Assembly (NCBI GenBank): GCA_029219245.1
Contig: JAQXTA010000064.1
Location: 1 to 64,000 of the forward strand
Origin: Lachnospiraceae bacterium
GTDB taxonomy: Bacteria > Bacillota > Clostridia > Lachnospirales > Lachnospiraceae
Length of the DNA: 64,000 nt
Direction: 5' to 3'
Position numbers and translations under genes: made by a program. The notes below the pieces were generated by a model, which saw nothing but the letters and a program-made list of their open reading frames with translations, searched no databases and was not told the DNA's origin. Below are positions 26,666-35,013 of the stretch, one piece after another; within the stretch, counting starts at the first letter, position 1; the number at the start of each line of letters is the position of its first letter.

Positions 26666-26716
26666 TTTATAATATGTATTATAATCTTGTCAAAAGTATT
26701 ATAAATGGAATATATT
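26666..26716. promoter_or_regulatory. Back-to-back promoters for GH127 and AraC genes
   Basis: For the plus strand, TTGTCA (26687-26692) and TATATT (26711-26716) are 18 bp apart. For the minus strand, TTGACA (complement of 26688-26693) and TATAAA (complement of 26666-26671) are 16 bp apart. The two -35 boxes thus occupy the same bases. GTATTATAA occurs twice, at 26676-26684 and 26696-26704, exactly 20 bp apart, matching the direct-repeat spacing used by AraC-type proteins. Confidence 0.65.
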
Positions 26717-26738
26717 CTGATATATATGGAGAATTATC

Positions 26739-27584
26739 GTGAACGAAATTGTTTTTAATAATCAAGGGCTTCCGGTTATGAACGGATGTAATTTATGTGT
26801 GGCAGCAGACCCTTTTTTGCATGCAGACAGGGTGCTTCCGTTTCATGTACTGTTGTATGTTTTGGAGGGAGCAATTTATGTGACGGAGGACGGAACGGAT
26901 TATACCGTTGGAACAGGTGAACTGCTTTTTTTGAAAAAGGACATACGACATTTCGGAAAAGTAGAAATTCCGAAAGGAACCCGCTGGTATTATGTGCATT
27001 TCTATTTTGAAGAACAGGAGAATTTGTCTGTCTTTGTACCGGACAGTAATCCGGTTGTACAGGGCGAGCGGTTGCAGACATCGGTTCTTTTGCCTAAAAA
27101 GATGTCCTGCCCGGAGAAAAATACAATCGAGAGAACCTTTGGTAAACTGGTGGAATACTTTCATTCAGAGGATGAGCAGAAGCGATGGTATCTGAACATA
27201 AAACTTGCCGGGCTGCTGAGTGAGATTGCGTTTTATGGGATGAAGAATGGCGGAAAACAATCACTTGCCGATCAGATAGCTATCTATCTGAGCCGGCATA
27301 TGGCAGAGCCCTTTTCGGCAAAGAAATTGGAAAAACAATTTTTCTTAAGCTATAAGCATATGGCAGCTGTCTTTAAAAAAGATAAGGGGCTTACTATGCA
27401 GCAGTATCATACCAATCTTCGCATGCAGGAAGCCTGTAAGCTTCTGCAGTCTACCCTGATTCCGGTGGGAGAAATCAGCGAACGTCTGGGGTATACGGAT
27501 ATGTTGTATTTCAGCCGGTGCTTTCATCAATTTGCCGGTATGAGTCCGACTGCTTACCGTAAAAAAGCACCGGAGGATTACTAA
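26739..27584 (+). CDS. AraC family transcriptional regulator
   Basis: A 281-residue regulator with an N-terminal cupin ligand-binding domain (about 20-120: LPFHVLLYVLEGAIYVTEDG) and a C-terminal double helix-turn-helix (about 185-280: FFLSYKHMAAVFKKDKGLT, then GYTDMLYFSRCFHQFAGMSP). Start GTG 26739 follows GGAGAA. Its divergence from the GH127 gene with overlapping promoters suggests it senses arabinose-containing sugar and activates that gene. Confidence 0.9.
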   Translation: MNEIVFNNQGLPVMNGCNLCVAADPFLHADRVLPFHVLLYVLEGAIYVTEDGTDYTVGTGELLFLKKDIRHFGKVEIPKGTRWYYVHFYFEEQENLSVFVPDSNPVVQGERLQTSVLLPKKMSCPEKNTIERTFGKLVEYFHSEDEQKRWYLNIKLAGLLSEIAFYGMKNGGKQSLADQIAIYLSRHMAEPFSAKKLEKQFFLSYKHMAAVFKKDKGLTMQQYHTNLRMQEACKLLQSTLIPVGEISERLGYTDMLYFSRCFHQFAGMSPTAYRKKAPEDY

Positions 27585-27589
27585 GGAAA

Positions 27590-28309
27590 TTAGGTCCATC
27601 CCCCGTCCAAGGCGATGACTTGCCCGGTCAAATAGCTCGGTGCATGAAGAAGCATTTGTACAAGTTGTGCGACTTCCGATGGTTGACCGATGCGGTCAGC
27701 TGGTATCTCCTGCCGTAATGATTCCATATCTTCCGGAGAAAAGCAACGGTTCATATCGGTATCAATGACACCGCAGGCAATGGCATTGACCGGAATGTGG
27801 CTGGGAGCCAGTTCTTTCGCCAGTGCTTTGGTAAAGCTGTTGATACCGCCTTTGGAAGCGGAGTAAGCCGTCTCCATTGAGGCACCTACATTGCCCCAGA
27901 CAGAGGAAATGTTGATAATGCGGCCGCTTTGCTTTTGCAGCATAAACGGAATAGCCAGTCTGCTGGTGTAGAAAACAGAGTTTAAATTGGTATTTATCAC
28001 ATGCTGCCAGTCTTCCACAGACATTTCGTGCAGCAATCCTACATAAGAAATTCCGGCGTTGTTAACGACAACATCCAGACTTGAGATATTCTCAAACAGT
28101 TTCTCTACATCGGAAGGATTTCCCATATCGCCCACAAAAGGCGTACAGGTAACATGGTAGCGGGCAGAGAGCTCTTCGGCCAGGGCAAAAAGCGTTTCTT
28201 TGGAATGAATACAGGTTATGGTAAGATGATAACCGTCGGCTGCCAGGGCAGTGGCGATTTCTCTGCCGATTCCGCGGGAAGCACCGGTAACTAAAGCATA
28301 TTTGGACAT
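27590..28309 (-). CDS. FabG-like short-chain reductase
   Basis: A 239-residue SDR with ALVTGASRGIGREIA, VVNNAGISYVG, Ser in INISSVWGN and the YSASK catalytic motif; the C-terminal LTGQVIALDGGWT is typical of FabG-type enzymes. Candidates are a 3-oxoacyl-ACP reductase paralogue or the EF-P 5-aminopentanone reductase (YmfI type), which is often an isolated gene in Firmicutes. Isolation from any fab cluster makes fatty-acid synthesis less likely. Convergent with the AraC gene, 5 bp apart. Confidence 0.82.
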   Translation of the reverse strand: MSKYALVTGASRGIGREIATALAADGYHLTITCIHSKETLFALAEELSARYHVTCTPFVGDMGNPSDVEKLFENISSLDVVVNNAGISYVGLLHEMSVEDWQHVINTNLNSVFYTSRLAIPFMLQKQSGRIINISSVWGNVGASMETAYSASKGGINSFTKALAKELAPSHIPVNAIACGVIDTDMNRCFSPEDMESLRQEIPADRIGQPSEVAQLVQMLLHAPSYLTGQVIALDGGWT

Positions 28310-28429
28310 TGACTGGATATACTCCTTTATTATATTCTAATAATTGGATATTGCGAAAACATAGAAATAGTTTCGCAACTAACATACAATTCAATTATAT
28401 AATAAGAAACGTAGAAAGAGAATGGAAAA

Positions 28430-29353
28430 ATGTACGATTTAATTATTATCGGTTCCGGACCTGCCGGATTATCGGCGGCTGTATATGGAAAAAGGGCAGG
28501 ATTTGAAGTGCTTGTGGTTGAAAAAAATCCGATGAGCGGCGGACAGGTTTTAAATACCTACGAAGTAGATAATTATCTGGGACTTCCGGGTATCAATGGA
28601 TTTGATTTGGGGATGAAGTTTCGGGAACATGCAGATGACATGGGCGTCATATTTGAAAACGCTGAGGTGACAGGTGTAACAGATGCCGGGAAGTATAAGG
28701 TTGTAACAGTGACAGACGGGAACGAGAAGAAAACCTATGAAACAAAGACTGTCATACTGGCAACCGGAGCCTCTCATGCGATGTTGCAGGTTCCGGGCGA
28801 AGAACGTCTGAAGGGAAAAGGAGTATCCTACTGTGCCACCTGTGACGGTGCCTTTTTCAAAGATGGAACAACTGCAGTAGTCGGTGGTGGGGATGTTGCC
28901 GTAGAAGATGCAGTTTTTCTGGCAAGGTTTTGTAAGAAAGTATATCTGATTCATAGAAGGGATAGTCTGCGTGCCGCCAAAGCCTTGCAGGAGAAGCTGT
29001 TCCAATGCCCGAATGTGGAGATTATCTGGAACAGTGTGGTAGAAGAAATCTGCGGACAGGAACAGGTAGAGAACATTCGTATTCAGAATCAAAAAGAAGG
29101 AAAACAGGAAATCCTGCCGGTAGATGGCGTTTTCATTGCGGTAGGTTTACGTCCGAATACGGAAACCTTCCGGGAACTGGCTTCCTGTGATGAGCAGGGG
29201 TATCTGATTGCGGGGGAGGATTGTTCCACTGATACACCTGGGGTTTTTGCAATCGGTGATGTCAGAACCAAGAAGGTAAGGCAGATTGTAACGGCAGTTG
29301 CGGACGGAGCGAATGTCATGGCAAGTGTAGAAAAATATGTGAATTTTCTGTGA
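28430..29353 (+). CDS. trxB: Thioredoxin reductase
   Basis: A 307-residue NADPH-dependent flavoprotein that reduces thioredoxin. FAD binding is shown by LIIIGSGPAGLSAAVYG, the redox disulfide by SYCATCDG (Cys135, Cys138), NADPH binding by VVGGGDVAVEDAVFL, and the C-terminal FAD contact by PGVFAIGDVR. No thioredoxin gene lies next to it. Start ATG 28430 follows AGAGAATGG. Confidence 0.95.
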   Translation: MYDLIIIGSGPAGLSAAVYGKRAGFEVLVVEKNPMSGGQVLNTYEVDNYLGLPGINGFDLGMKFREHADDMGVIFENAEVTGVTDAGKYKVVTVTDGNEKKTYETKTVILATGASHAMLQVPGEERLKGKGVSYCATCDGAFFKDGTTAVVGGGDVAVEDAVFLARFCKKVYLIHRRDSLRAAKALQEKLFQCPNVEIIWNSVVEEICGQEQVENIRIQNQKEGKQEILPVDGVFIAVGLRPNTETFRELASCDEQGYLIAGEDCSTDTPGVFAIGDVRTKKVRQIVTAVADGANVMASVEKYVNFL

Positions 29354-29425
29354 TTCCTTTTGTAACATTTTGGAAAAACACAAGAAATAGCGTATTTATC
29401 GGGGTTTCTGCCATAGATGCAGTAG

Positions 29426-29454
29426 TTGACAAAACCACTATGGGGTGTTATATT
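29426..29454 (+). promoter_or_regulatory. Sigma-A promoter of the NlpC/P60 gene
   Basis: Perfect TTGACA (29426-29431) and TATATT (29449-29454), 17 bp apart, about 60 bp before the ATG. Confidence 0.85.
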
Positions 29455-29464
29455 ATTTCACAAA

Positions 29465-29481
29465 TGTAACAATTTTGTAAC
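29465..29481 (+). promoter_or_regulatory. WalR-like direct repeat, TGTAAC-N5-TGTAAC
   Basis: TGTAACAATTTTGTAAC matches the WalR (YycF) consensus TGTWAH-N5-TGTWAH exactly. It lies just downstream of the -10 box of an SH3-NlpC/P60 cell-wall hydrolase gene, the class of gene WalR controls in Bacilli. Position after the promoter would favour repression. Whether this organism has a WalR orthologue with this specificity is unknown. Confidence 0.5.
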
Positions 29482-29514
29482 AAATGACGAGCAAACAACC
29501 CAGTGGAGGTTTTT

Positions 29515-30825
29515 ATGAAAAGAAAAAATGTGAGAATCGCGGCTTGTGCTATAGCAGCAGTCATCACTTTTTCCGGTATGGAATTGCCGGTTTGTGCATC
29601 GGGAAATATCGGTTCTGTTCTACCTTCAGCCGGTATTGATTATTCTTTAGCCGGAGAGAAATCCACCTCTTTTTCCAGTATGAAGGAAGAAGTGGTCAAA
29701 GAAGAGAGCAAAAACTTAACGGCTTCCAATGTAGATATTGCTTTGAGTGAGGTCAGTGAGATACCGATTGGCGGTGCTTTGGAGAACACCGAGTCAGCCG
29801 TATCGGATAAAAAGATTGAAGATACTATTGTTGTCAGTGAAGGATATACGGAAGACCTGAAGAAAGCTTCTAACGCTTCCAAACTGAGTGAAGAAGAGGA
29901 AGGGTTTAAGAGCCTTGTAATTGCAAAAGTAAATGATTATGTGAATGTCAGAGATTTACCGAGTGAGGAAGGAAACATTGTCGGTAAGCTTTATGACAAG
30001 TCTGTAGGTACCTTTATTGAAGAAGAGGACGGTTGGTATAAAATCAGCTCCGGTTCGGTAGAAGGTTATGTAAAAGCCGAGTTTTGCGTGACAGGCGATG
30101 ATGCAGTGGAACTTGCCAAAGAGGTAGGTACCAGAATTGCAACGGTTACCACGACTACTTTGAAGGTTCGTGAGGAGCCGGGCATGGATGCAACGGTTCT
30201 TGGTCTGGTACCGATTGAAGATGAACTGATTGTTACCGAAGAATTGGAGGGATGGGTTAAAGTAGATATTGAGGAAGGTAATGGTTATGTTTCCAATGAA
30301 TATGTAACCTTATCGACTGAATTTGTAAAAGCAGAATCCATAGAAGAAGAGAAAGCCAGACTTGCCAAGGAAGAAGCAGAAAGAGAAGCGGCAAGAAAGG
30401 CTGCTGCAGCAGCATCGAAATCTTCCTCTTCCCAAAGCAGTTCTTCGGAAGGAAAGACCTATGCGCCGCCAAGCGGAAATGCTTCCGGTCAGGCAGTTGT
30501 TGATTTTGCCCTTCAGTTTGTCGGTAATCCGTATGTATATGGCGGTACCAGCCTGACAAACGGTGCAGACTGTTCCGGTTTCGTTATGAGCGTTTATAAG
30601 AATTTTGGTGTAAATTTGCCACATTCTTCCGCAGCAGACCGAAGTGTCGGGGCAACCGTAAACGGATTGGAGAATGCACAGCCTGGTGATATCATCTGTT
30701 ATTCAGGACACGTGGCATTGTACATTGGAAATGGTCAGATTGTTCATGCATCTACCTCTAAGACAGGTATTATCGTTTCCAATGCAAGTTACCGTTCAAT
30801 TTTGTCAATCCGAAGAATTTTCTAA
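29515..30825 (+). CDS. Secreted SH3-NlpC/P60 peptidoglycan endopeptidase
   Basis: A 436-residue exported cell-wall hydrolase. Residues 1-30 are a signal peptide ending ...PVCASG. Residues about 140-195 and 205-265 are two bacterial SH3 domains (YVNVRDLPSEEGNIVGKL; TLKVREEPGMDATVLGLV) that bind peptidoglycan. An Ala/Glu/Ser-rich linker follows, then a C-terminal NlpC/P60 domain with the catalytic Cys353 in GADCSGFV and His in YSGHVALYIG and QIVHAST. The start is ATG 29515 after GTGGAGGT. It probably cuts D-Glu to diamino-acid bonds during wall remodelling. Confidence 0.92.
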   Translation: MKRKNVRIAACAIAAVITFSGMELPVCASGNIGSVLPSAGIDYSLAGEKSTSFSSMKEEVVKEESKNLTASNVDIALSEVSEIPIGGALENTESAVSDKKIEDTIVVSEGYTEDLKKASNASKLSEEEEGFKSLVIAKVNDYVNVRDLPSEEGNIVGKLYDKSVGTFIEEEDGWYKISSGSVEGYVKAEFCVTGDDAVELAKEVGTRIATVTTTTLKVREEPGMDATVLGLVPIEDELIVTEELEGWVKVDIEEGNGYVSNEYVTLSTEFVKAESIEEEKARLAKEEAEREAARKAAAAASKSSSSQSSSSEGKTYAPPSGNASGQAVVDFALQFVGNPYVYGGTSLTNGADCSGFVMSVYKNFGVNLPHSSAADRSVGATVNGLENAQPGDIICYSGHVALYIGNGQIVHASTSKTGIIVSNASYRSILSIRRIF

Positions 30826-30838
30826 AAAAGACTATACA

Positions 30839-30876
30839 AGAAAAGCGATCGTTTTTGATTGCTTTTCTTTTTTTTG
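30839..30876 (+). terminator. Intrinsic terminator after NlpC/P60 gene
   Basis: AGAAAAGCGATC and GATTGCTTTTCT form a 12-bp stem (one G-U/mismatch step) around a GTTTTT loop, followed by eight or more T. Confidence 0.85.
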
Positions 30877-31000
30877 GTAATTTTTCAGAATTTATTTTTT
30901 TTCAATTATTGTCTTGACAAAAAAAATCTTGTGCAAGATAGACAAAAGAAAGAAGCCGAGGGAGCAAGTCCAATAAGATTTACAAAATGTGCAGTCAGAG

Positions 31001-31071
31001 TTATCCACATAGAAAGGTACACAAATAAGGGCAAAAAAGATTTATACACCGAGTTATACACATTATCCACA
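31001..31071 (+). promoter_or_regulatory. Cluster of four DnaA boxes
   Basis: TTATCCACA at 31001-31009 and 31063-31071 are perfect DnaA boxes; TTATACACC (31042-31050) and TTATACACA (31054-31062) fit TTATNCACA with at most one change. All four point the same way and the last two abut. A very AT-rich stretch (about 30868-30925) lies upstream. No replication gene is nearby, so this looks like a DnaA-binding or titration cluster rather than the main origin. It lies in the 460-bp gap between the NlpC/P60 and hpf genes, which has no coding frame I trust. Confidence 0.7.
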
Positions 31072-31222
31072 CGAAATCCCTTTTAGAGAAAAAGAATTTT
31101 ATGGTAACTGAAAGAACGGGTGTTTTGTGAAGTTGTAATAAAAAAGTAAAAGCTGTTTAAAATAAGTGTAAAATGTATTGACTTTTAAAATGTCATAAAG
31201 ATGAAACAAAATCCGTAAATTG

Positions 31223-31252
31223 TTGCAAAAAGCAGTGAAAATATGTTATAAT
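31223..31252 (+). promoter_or_regulatory. Promoter of hpf
   Basis: TTGCAA (31223-31228) and perfect TATAAT (31247-31252), 18 bp apart, place transcription start near 31259, giving a short leader before ATG 31288. Confidence 0.75.
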
Positions 31253-31287
31253 GCTTATACAATAATCCAATGGAAGGGATGAGTGCT

Positions 31288-31815
31288 ATGAAATTTATAA
31301 TTATTGGGAAAAACATTGACGTAACAGAGGGGTTAAAGACAGCGGTACAGGATAAAATCGGTAAGCTGGAGAAGTATTTTACGGAAGATACGGAAGTACA
31401 TGTTACATTAAGTGTTGAGAAGGACAGGCAGAAAATAGAAGTTACCATTCCGATGAAGGGGAACATCATCCGTTCTGAGCAGGTCAGCAGTGATATGTAT
31501 GTTTCTATCGATCTGGTAGAAGAAATTATAGAGAGGCAGTTGAAGAAATATAAGACCAAACTTACGGACAAGAAGCAGGCATCAAATTTCTTTAAGCAGG
31601 AATATTTGGAAAAGGATTATATGGATGACGAAGAAGTACAAATTCTTCGTACCAAGAAATTTGATATCAAACCAATGTATCCGGAAGATGCATGCGTACA
31701 GATGGAATTGTTAGGACATAATTTCTTTGTATTCTGTAATGCGGAAACGGATCAGGTTAATGTAGTTTATAAGAGAAAAGGAAATACTTACGGTTTAATC
31801 GAACCGGAATATTAA
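31288..31815 (+). CDS. hpf: Ribosome hibernation-promoting factor, long form
   Basis: A 175-residue long-form HPF that dimerises 70S ribosomes into inactive 100S particles in stationary phase. The N-terminal domain (about 1-100) starts MKFIIIGKNIDVTEGLK; the C-terminal dimerisation domain (about 117-175) has RTKKFDIKPMYPEDACVQM and LGHNFFVF. The start is ATG 31288, 9 nt after GAAGGG; upstream ATGs at 31270 and 31279 are possible but poorly spaced. Confidence 0.93.
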   Translation: MKFIIIGKNIDVTEGLKTAVQDKIGKLEKYFTEDTEVHVTLSVEKDRQKIEVTIPMKGNIIRSEQVSSDMYVSIDLVEEIIERQLKKYKTKLTDKKQASNFFKQEYLEKDYMDDEEVQILRTKKFDIKPMYPEDACVQMELLGHNFFVFCNAETDQVNVVYKRKGNTYGLIEPEY

Positions 31816-31824
31816 GACAAATTT

Positions 31825-31850
31825 TCACCCTGTCAGAACTGGCAGGGTGA
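31825..31850 (+). terminator. Hairpin after hpf
   Basis: TCACCCTGTC (31825-31834) pairs with GGCAGGGTGA (31841-31850). No U tract follows, so read-through into the next gene is likely. Nearly the same stem core occurs at 34925-34965. Confidence 0.5.
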
Positions 31851-31870
31851 TGTTATGTGTGAGGTTTTTT

Positions 31871-33805
31871 ATGGCAATTCTTAATGTGACGGCAGTTGTC
31901 ATCTGCCTTTTACTACTTGCTTATTTCTGGAAAGAGAGTCTGGTGGAAGTCTGGCCGGTAGTCGTATGCGGCCTTGTGTTAGTCCTTTATGTACTGGCAA
32001 TGCTGCATCATCTCTCCTGGATAGACGGAATTGGTATTTTACTGATTTTAGGTTTTGCAATCTGGATTTTTCTCGGAAAAGAAGAAGAGAGGATGTACTT
32101 TGGAAAGGCTTGTCTCAACAATGTGATACAACCGTCATTTATTACGGCAATATTTTTGCTGATTGTGGTCGGCCTTTGTACTGCCGGGAAAGTAGTGACA
32201 TGGTGGGATGATGTGAATTTCTGGGCAACGGACGTGAAATCCCTGTATTATCTGGATGGATTTGCGAAAAAATATGGGAATGTAGCACCGGAATTCGGAG
32301 ATTATCCACCGGGAGCACAGTTGATCAAATGGTGGTTTCTGCATTTAAATCCGAGGGAGTTTCGTGAAGGACTGGCTTTTGCCGGTTATTATATTATGAA
32401 TCTGTCCTTCATGCTGCCGGTATTTCGTAAGATGAAGGGCAGAAATGTTCCGGTAATGTTTCTGATGGCAGCAGCCCTCTGGTTTTTACCGAGTATCGCC
32501 GAAGTGTATGGTTATGACGGGTTCTGTGCGGATTTGACGATGGCATGTATTTACGGAGGCTTTTTGTTTGCGGTAACGGAAAAAGAGGGAAAAAAGGAAA
32601 GTATCTATTATACCAGGTTGGGATTGTACCTGAGCGTATTAGTGTTGATAAAATCCGTCGGCTTTATCTGGGCAGTATTTGGGCTGGTGTTTTTGTGCCT
32701 TTATCAGCATCAAAAGATCGGAGAATGTGCAGTAAAGGAAGAAACGGGGAAAAGACGGAGCAGGAACATTAAAATTGGCAGGATGCTTGCTGTGGCTGCG
32801 GCACCGGTGGTTACCGGCGGTAGCTGGATGCTGTTTTGCCTGCTGATGCGGCGTGTGACGAAAACCACGACTACCGCAGTGAAATATATTACAACAGATG
32901 AATATGGCATCTCCGGCTATACGGGCGATTTTGCAAAAGCCTTTGTCAAAGCCTTTTTCGGTTCGCCATTGCATAAAGAAAACGGGCCGCTTCTGGATTT
33001 GACACCATTTGCCTTTTATTTATGCATCTGCCTGCTCGTACTCTTTTTTTATCGGAAAAAACTTATGCCCCAAAAACAGGGCAGACTAATCTTGTGGTTC
33101 AGTGTCATCAGCGGTGCGCTTTTTTATGGAATTATTTTTCTTGCCCATATTACGATTTTTGCCACCGAAACACAGTATCTCGAAGCATCAGGAATGATTT
33201 CCTCCATCGAAAGATACGGGGCACCCTTTACCATCGGTACGCTGTTGTTTCTTGCGAATATCTGGATGTCCTATGGCGGAAAACTTTTTGTGGGAGAAAA
33301 AATCCCACCATTTGTAACAAAGTACGGGACAAGTCTTTGCCTGATTCTTTTTGTAGCATTGACAGCAGGCTATCAAACTGGGTATCATGGTCTTATCGGC
33401 TATCGGGAAGAGGTCACAGGGCAGCTGGAAGAACGGGCAGAAATGATTGACGAAGATGCCGCGCTTTTTCTGGAAAAAATACAGGTACTTGGGACAAAAG
33501 AAAGTACAAGAGTCTGCTATGTTCAGAGAGATGATACACCGCGCTGGGTTAAAAACAGTTACACGAATTTGGAGGCTTCCCCTGTTTCGGTAGTATATAA
33601 AAGCCTGAATTTAAACGATGCACAGACAGAATGGATGGTAGAAGAAATTCGCACTTCCCATGCTGAGTACCTTTATGTGGAACATACGGAGGCGGACGCA
33701 GCCGCTGTTTTTGATATATTGGTGACAGAAGGAAGCTTTGCCTGTGAAACGCTGTACCGCATTGCGGATGATGGTGGACAGATGAAGCTTGTGAGGATGC
33801 CATAG
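31871..33805 (+). CDS. Polytopic membrane protein, probable GT-C-type glycosyltransferase
   Basis: A 644-residue protein with roughly a dozen transmembrane helices and a soluble C-terminal tail of about 120 residues. After the first helices, an extracytoplasmic loop holds WWDDVNFWATDVKSLYY and FGDYPPGAQLIKWWF, reminiscent of the acidic and Tyr-Pro-Pro loops of GT-C (PMT/ArnT-like) sugar transferases that use polyprenyl-phosphate sugars. The GT2-GtrA gene next door, which would supply such a lipid-linked sugar, supports this. ATG 31871 is preferred; a GTG at 31847 is in frame. Function is inferred. Confidence 0.6.
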   Translation: MAILNVTAVVICLLLLAYFWKESLVEVWPVVVCGLVLVLYVLAMLHHLSWIDGIGILLILGFAIWIFLGKEEERMYFGKACLNNVIQPSFITAIFLLIVVGLCTAGKVVTWWDDVNFWATDVKSLYYLDGFAKKYGNVAPEFGDYPPGAQLIKWWFLHLNPREFREGLAFAGYYIMNLSFMLPVFRKMKGRNVPVMFLMAAALWFLPSIAEVYGYDGFCADLTMACIYGGFLFAVTEKEGKKESIYYTRLGLYLSVLVLIKSVGFIWAVFGLVFLCLYQHQKIGECAVKEETGKRRSRNIKIGRMLAVAAAPVVTGGSWMLFCLLMRRVTKTTTTAVKYITTDEYGISGYTGDFAKAFVKAFFGSPLHKENGPLLDLTPFAFYLCICLLVLFFYRKKLMPQKQGRLILWFSVISGALFYGIIFLAHITIFATETQYLEASGMISSIERYGAPFTIGTLLFLANIWMSYGGKLFVGEKIPPFVTKYGTSLCLILFVALTAGYQTGYHGLIGYREEVTGQLEERAEMIDEDAALFLEKIQVLGTKESTRVCYVQRDDTPRWVKNSYTNLEASPVSVVYKSLNLNDAQTEWMVEEIRTSHAEYLYVEHTEADAAAVFDILVTEGSFACETLYRIADDGGQMKLVRMP

Positions 33806-33834
33806 AAGTCAGTTAATTTAAAAGGATGAAATGT

Positions 33835-34905
33835 ATGTCTTCTTATTTTGAAATACCGGTTATTATACCGGCATATGAACCCGATGAAAAATTGATTGTA
33901 CTGCTGCAGCATTTGCAGGAAGCGGGGATTGCACATATCGTTGTCGTGGATGATGGAAGCGGCAGTGATTACCGGACTTTGTTTGAACGGGCAGAGGCGA
34001 TGGAAGGGTGTATTGTACTGACTCACACAGTCAATCTTGGAAAAGGAAGAGCTCTCAAGACGGCATTTAACTACTGCCTGATGCAATACCCGGATATGGC
34101 AGGCTGTGTGACGGCAGATTCCGACGGACAGCATACTCCCAAGGATATTTTAGCTTGTATGAAAAAACTGTGGGACAACCCGGATGCGCTGATTTTGGGC
34201 TGCCGTAATTTTGATGCCAAAGATGTTCCGGCACGTTCCAGTTTTGGTAATAAATGTACGAGAAAAGTATTACAGTATCTGATTGGCATTTCCGTTTCCG
34301 ATACCCAGACCGGACTTCGTGCCATTCCGTCTTCTTTTATGGAGACATTGATGAATGTCAAAGGAGAGCGATTTGAATTTGAAACGAATATGTTAATTGA
34401 AACGAAGAACCGGAACATTCCGATTCAAGAGGTTCCGGTAGAAACCATTTATATTGAGGAAAATAAGACCAGCCACTTCAATCCCATTAAGGATTCAATC
34501 CGGATTTATATGATATTCGGTAAGTTCTTGTTTTCATCTCTCTCCTCCAGCGTTTTGGACCTGCTGCTATTTCATTTCTTTTGTCAGGTGTTACAGGGGG
34601 CTTCGGGATTCTTACAGGACCTGCCCTATATTGTCGGCGCAACCGTAATGGCAAGAGTCATTTCGGCCATTTATAATTTCCTGATCAATTATAAGGTAGT
34701 ATTCAAGAGCCGGGCCAATATGGCGGCAACGGCTGTCAAGTATTGTCTTCTGGCAATCTGTCAGATGCTTTGCAGCGCCTTTTTGGTAAACGGACTGTTC
34801 AGCCTGTTTGGCGGCTACGAAGTAGCAGTGAAGATGCCGGTTGATGTATTCTTGTTCTTCTTAAGCTTTGTCATTCAAAGAGAGTTTGTATATCGGAAAA
34901 AATAA
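33835..34905 (+). CDS. Glycosyltransferase family 2 fused to GtrA domain
   Basis: A 356-residue protein. Residues 1 to about 220 form a GT2 domain of the dolichol/undecaprenyl-phosphate sugar synthase type: VIIPAYEPDEKL, VVVDDGSGSDYR, TADSDGQHTP (DxD) and SDTQTGLRAIP. Residues about 225-356 are a GtrA domain of four membrane helices, associated with flipping the lipid-linked sugar. The start is ATG 33835; the ATG at 33826 is inside the ribosome site AAAAGGA. It follows the GT-C-like gene by 29 bp and should charge the lipid carrier for it. Confidence 0.9.
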   Translation: MSSYFEIPVIIPAYEPDEKLIVLLQHLQEAGIAHIVVVDDGSGSDYRTLFERAEAMEGCIVLTHTVNLGKGRALKTAFNYCLMQYPDMAGCVTADSDGQHTPKDILACMKKLWDNPDALILGCRNFDAKDVPARSSFGNKCTRKVLQYLIGISVSDTQTGLRAIPSSFMETLMNVKGERFEFETNMLIETKNRNIPIQEVPVETIYIEENKTSHFNPIKDSIRIYMIFGKFLFSSLSSSVLDLLLFHFFCQVLQGASGFLQDLPYIVGATVMARVISAIYNFLINYKVVFKSRANMAATAVKYCLLAICQMLCSAFLVNGLFSLFGGYEVAVKMPVDVFLFFLSFVIQREFVYRKK

Positions 34906-34924
34906 TAAAATAAAAGGATTGGAG

Positions 34925-34970
34925 TACCCTGTCAGGATGCACTTTGCGGCATAACCGGCAGGGTATTTTC
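34925..34970 (+). terminator. Terminator after the GT2-GtrA gene
   Basis: TACCCTGTC (34925-34933) pairs with GGCAGGGTA (34957-34965) across a 23-nt loop, followed by TTTTC and a later T run. Confidence 0.65.
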
Positions 34971-35013
34971 ATATATTTTTTTAGTCAGGTATCGTGAAAT
35001 GGCAGGAGTAGCA

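Noticed and set aside
30877-31287. raiA-type noncoding RNA or chromosomal origin
   Set aside because: The hpf promoter lies downstream of the DnaA boxes and I could not match a raiA RNA consensus; no dnaA, dnaN, gyr or recF gene accompanies the boxes, so an origin call is not supported.
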